Assembly: GCA_002450755.1 (NCBI GenBank)
Contig: DKAI01000187.1
Span: forward strand, 1-6,277
DNA: 6,277 nt
Source: Deltaproteobacteria bacterium UBA6930
Lineage (GTDB): Bacteria > Myxococcota_A > UBA9160 > UBA6930
Direction of reading: 5' to 3'
Under the pieces are notes generated by a model. It saw nothing but the letters and a program-made list of their open reading frames with translations. It ran no database searches and was not told the origin of the DNA. Position 1 is the first letter of the stretch, and every line of letters starts with the position of its first letter. Shown piece by piece: positions 5,373 through 6,277 of the stretch. The translations under genes and the position numbers were made by a program.

Positions 5373-6277
5373 ATGCATGACCTCGTGATTAAAGGCGGAA
5401 AAATCGCAGATGGCTCCGGAAAGCCTTCGTTTACTGGCGACATTGCCATTTCAGAAGGAAAGATCGAAGAGGTCGGAGGAAAAGCAGGACCTGCCCGCCG
5501 CGAGATCGATGCCGACGGGCTCCTCGTTACTCCCGGATTTGTCGACATCCACACACACTATGACGGTCAAGCGACGTGGGACCCCTACCTGGCCCCGTCT
5601 TCTTGGCACGGAGTGACAACCGTCGTCATGGGTAATTGTGGTGTTGGTTTTGCCCCGGCCAAACCAGACAGTCACGACTGGCTTATCGGTCTTATGGAAG
5701 GTGTTGAAGATATTCCTGGCGCGGCACTTTCCGAAGGAATCAACTGGGCCTGGGAAAGCTTTCCAGAGTACTTAGATGCTCTTGAATCACACCCTCGTGT
5801 TATCGATATCGGAGCACAAGTTCCCCATGGTGCGGTACGCGCCTACGTCATGGGGGAACGTGGTGCAAACAACGAGAAGGCAAGCGCGCAAGATCTCGAG
5901 GAAATGGGAAGAATCGTAGAAGCCGGAATTCGTGCAGGCGCCCTCGGTTTCACAACCTCCCGAACGGTGCTTCACCGATCCATCGAGGGTGAGGCTGTCC
6001 CTGGCACCTTCGCAGACGAGGCAGAGATTTTTGCCATTGGGCAGGCTCTCGGCCGTGCAGGAAGCGGTGTCTTTGAGATGGCCTCAGATTTAATGCCTGA
6101 AGGAAAAGAACTGGACTGGGTACGAAGGTTATCAAAAGAGGTTGGACGTCCGATTACCTTCGCACTACTCCAAAACGATCTCGACCCCACTCAGTGGCGG
6201 CGCATCCTCGACATTACTGAGGAAGCCAACAATGAAGGTGCTTGGATTGTCCCCCAAGTTGCGGGGCGCCCAGCAGG
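5373..6277 (+). CDS. Amidohydrolase of the N-acyl-D-amino-acid deacylase / D-aminoacylase type, C-terminus cut by window edge
   Basis: The first 301 codons of a metal-dependent amidohydrolase (family usually about 480-580 residues) run from ATG 5373 off the right edge. The N-terminal composite sheet is clear: MHDLVIKGGKIADGSG (1-16), DIAISEGKIEEVG (23-35) and LVTPGFVDIHTHYDGQ (51-66) with the HxH metal pair His60/His62. GVTTVVMGNCGVGFAP (80-95) carries Cys89, matching the metal-binding Cys of D-aminoacylase (Cys96 in the Alcaligenes enzyme). PHGAVRAYVMG (151-161) and AGALGFTTSRT (188-198) follow. At the two places where D-aminoacylase has its other zinc His residues (the THxR and SHxK regions), this protein reads GVFEMASD (232-239) and TFALLQND (262-269), so both look replaced. 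It therefore belongs to a divergent branch, and deacylation of N-acyl-D-amino acids should not be assumed. It is transcribed away from the flavin monooxygenase, with no signal peptide. Confidence 0.9.
   Translation, partial: MHDLVIKGGKIADGSGKPSFTGDIAISEGKIEEVGGKAGPARREIDADGLLVTPGFVDIHTHYDGQATWDPYLAPSSWHGVTTVVMGNCGVGFAPAKPDSHDWLIGLMEGVEDIPGAALSEGINWAWESFPEYLDALESHPRVIDIGAQVPHGAVRAYVMGERGANNEKASAQDLEEMGRIVEAGIRAGALGFTTSRTVLHRSIEGEAVPGTFADEAEIFAIGQALGRAGSGVFEMASDLMPEGKELDWVRRLSKEVGRPITFALLQNDLDPTQWRRILDITEEANNEGAWIVPQVAGRPA

Noticed and set aside
1..6277. CRISPR arrays, insertion sequences, tRNAs, attachment sites, defence or phage genes
   Set aside because: No spaced repeats, transposase or integrase motifs, or tRNA-like cloverleaf segments were seen; the window is filled by metabolic genes.

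Overview
The window reads as ordinary bacterial chromosome from an uncultured-type, probably Gram-negative bacterium. Base composition is moderate (near half G+C by eye), genes are tightly packed with small overlaps, and ATG, GTG and TTG starts are all used. The gene set is typical of catabolic neighbourhoods in proteobacteria and related environmental lineages: a molybdenum hydroxylase, a flavin-dependent monooxygenase, an NTF2/SnoaL-like protein, a DUF1330 protein and a D-aminoacylase-like amidohydrolase. I cannot assign a phylum from the sequence alone.

Layout. Positions 1-3203, minus strand, hold a three-gene operon for a heterotrimeric molybdenum hydroxylase of the xanthine/CO dehydrogenase family. 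It is transcribed in the order FAD subunit (medium), 2Fe-2S subunit (small), molybdopterin subunit (large), which is the coxMSL order. The genes overlap by 4 and 8 bases, and the large subunit runs off the left edge after 640 codons. A 57-base divergent spacer (3204-3260) with a short inverted repeat separates this operon from a plus-strand NTF2/SnoaL-like gene (3261-3635). Positions 3688-5185, minus strand, hold a luciferase-like flavin monooxygenase followed by a small DUF1330 gene. A second divergent spacer (about 5186-5372) precedes a plus-strand amidohydrolase of the N-acyl-D-amino-acid deacylase type (5373 to the right edge, truncated).

How the genes may work together (inference). Electrons would pass from the Mo site in the large subunit through the two 2Fe-2S clusters to FAD in the medium subunit. 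The active-site loop is AYRGFGK, which is neither the CO dehydrogenase form (AYxCSFR) nor the usual form II (AYxGAGR), so CO is an unlikely substrate and an organic hydroxylation is more likely. Hydroxylase, monooxygenase, small alpha/beta proteins and amidohydrolase side by side would suit breakdown of a nitrogen-containing or cyclic organic compound, but no substrate can be read from the sequence.

I found no tRNA, rRNA, CRISPR array, insertion sequence, phage gene or long repeat. No gene-free stretch exceeds 300 bases.
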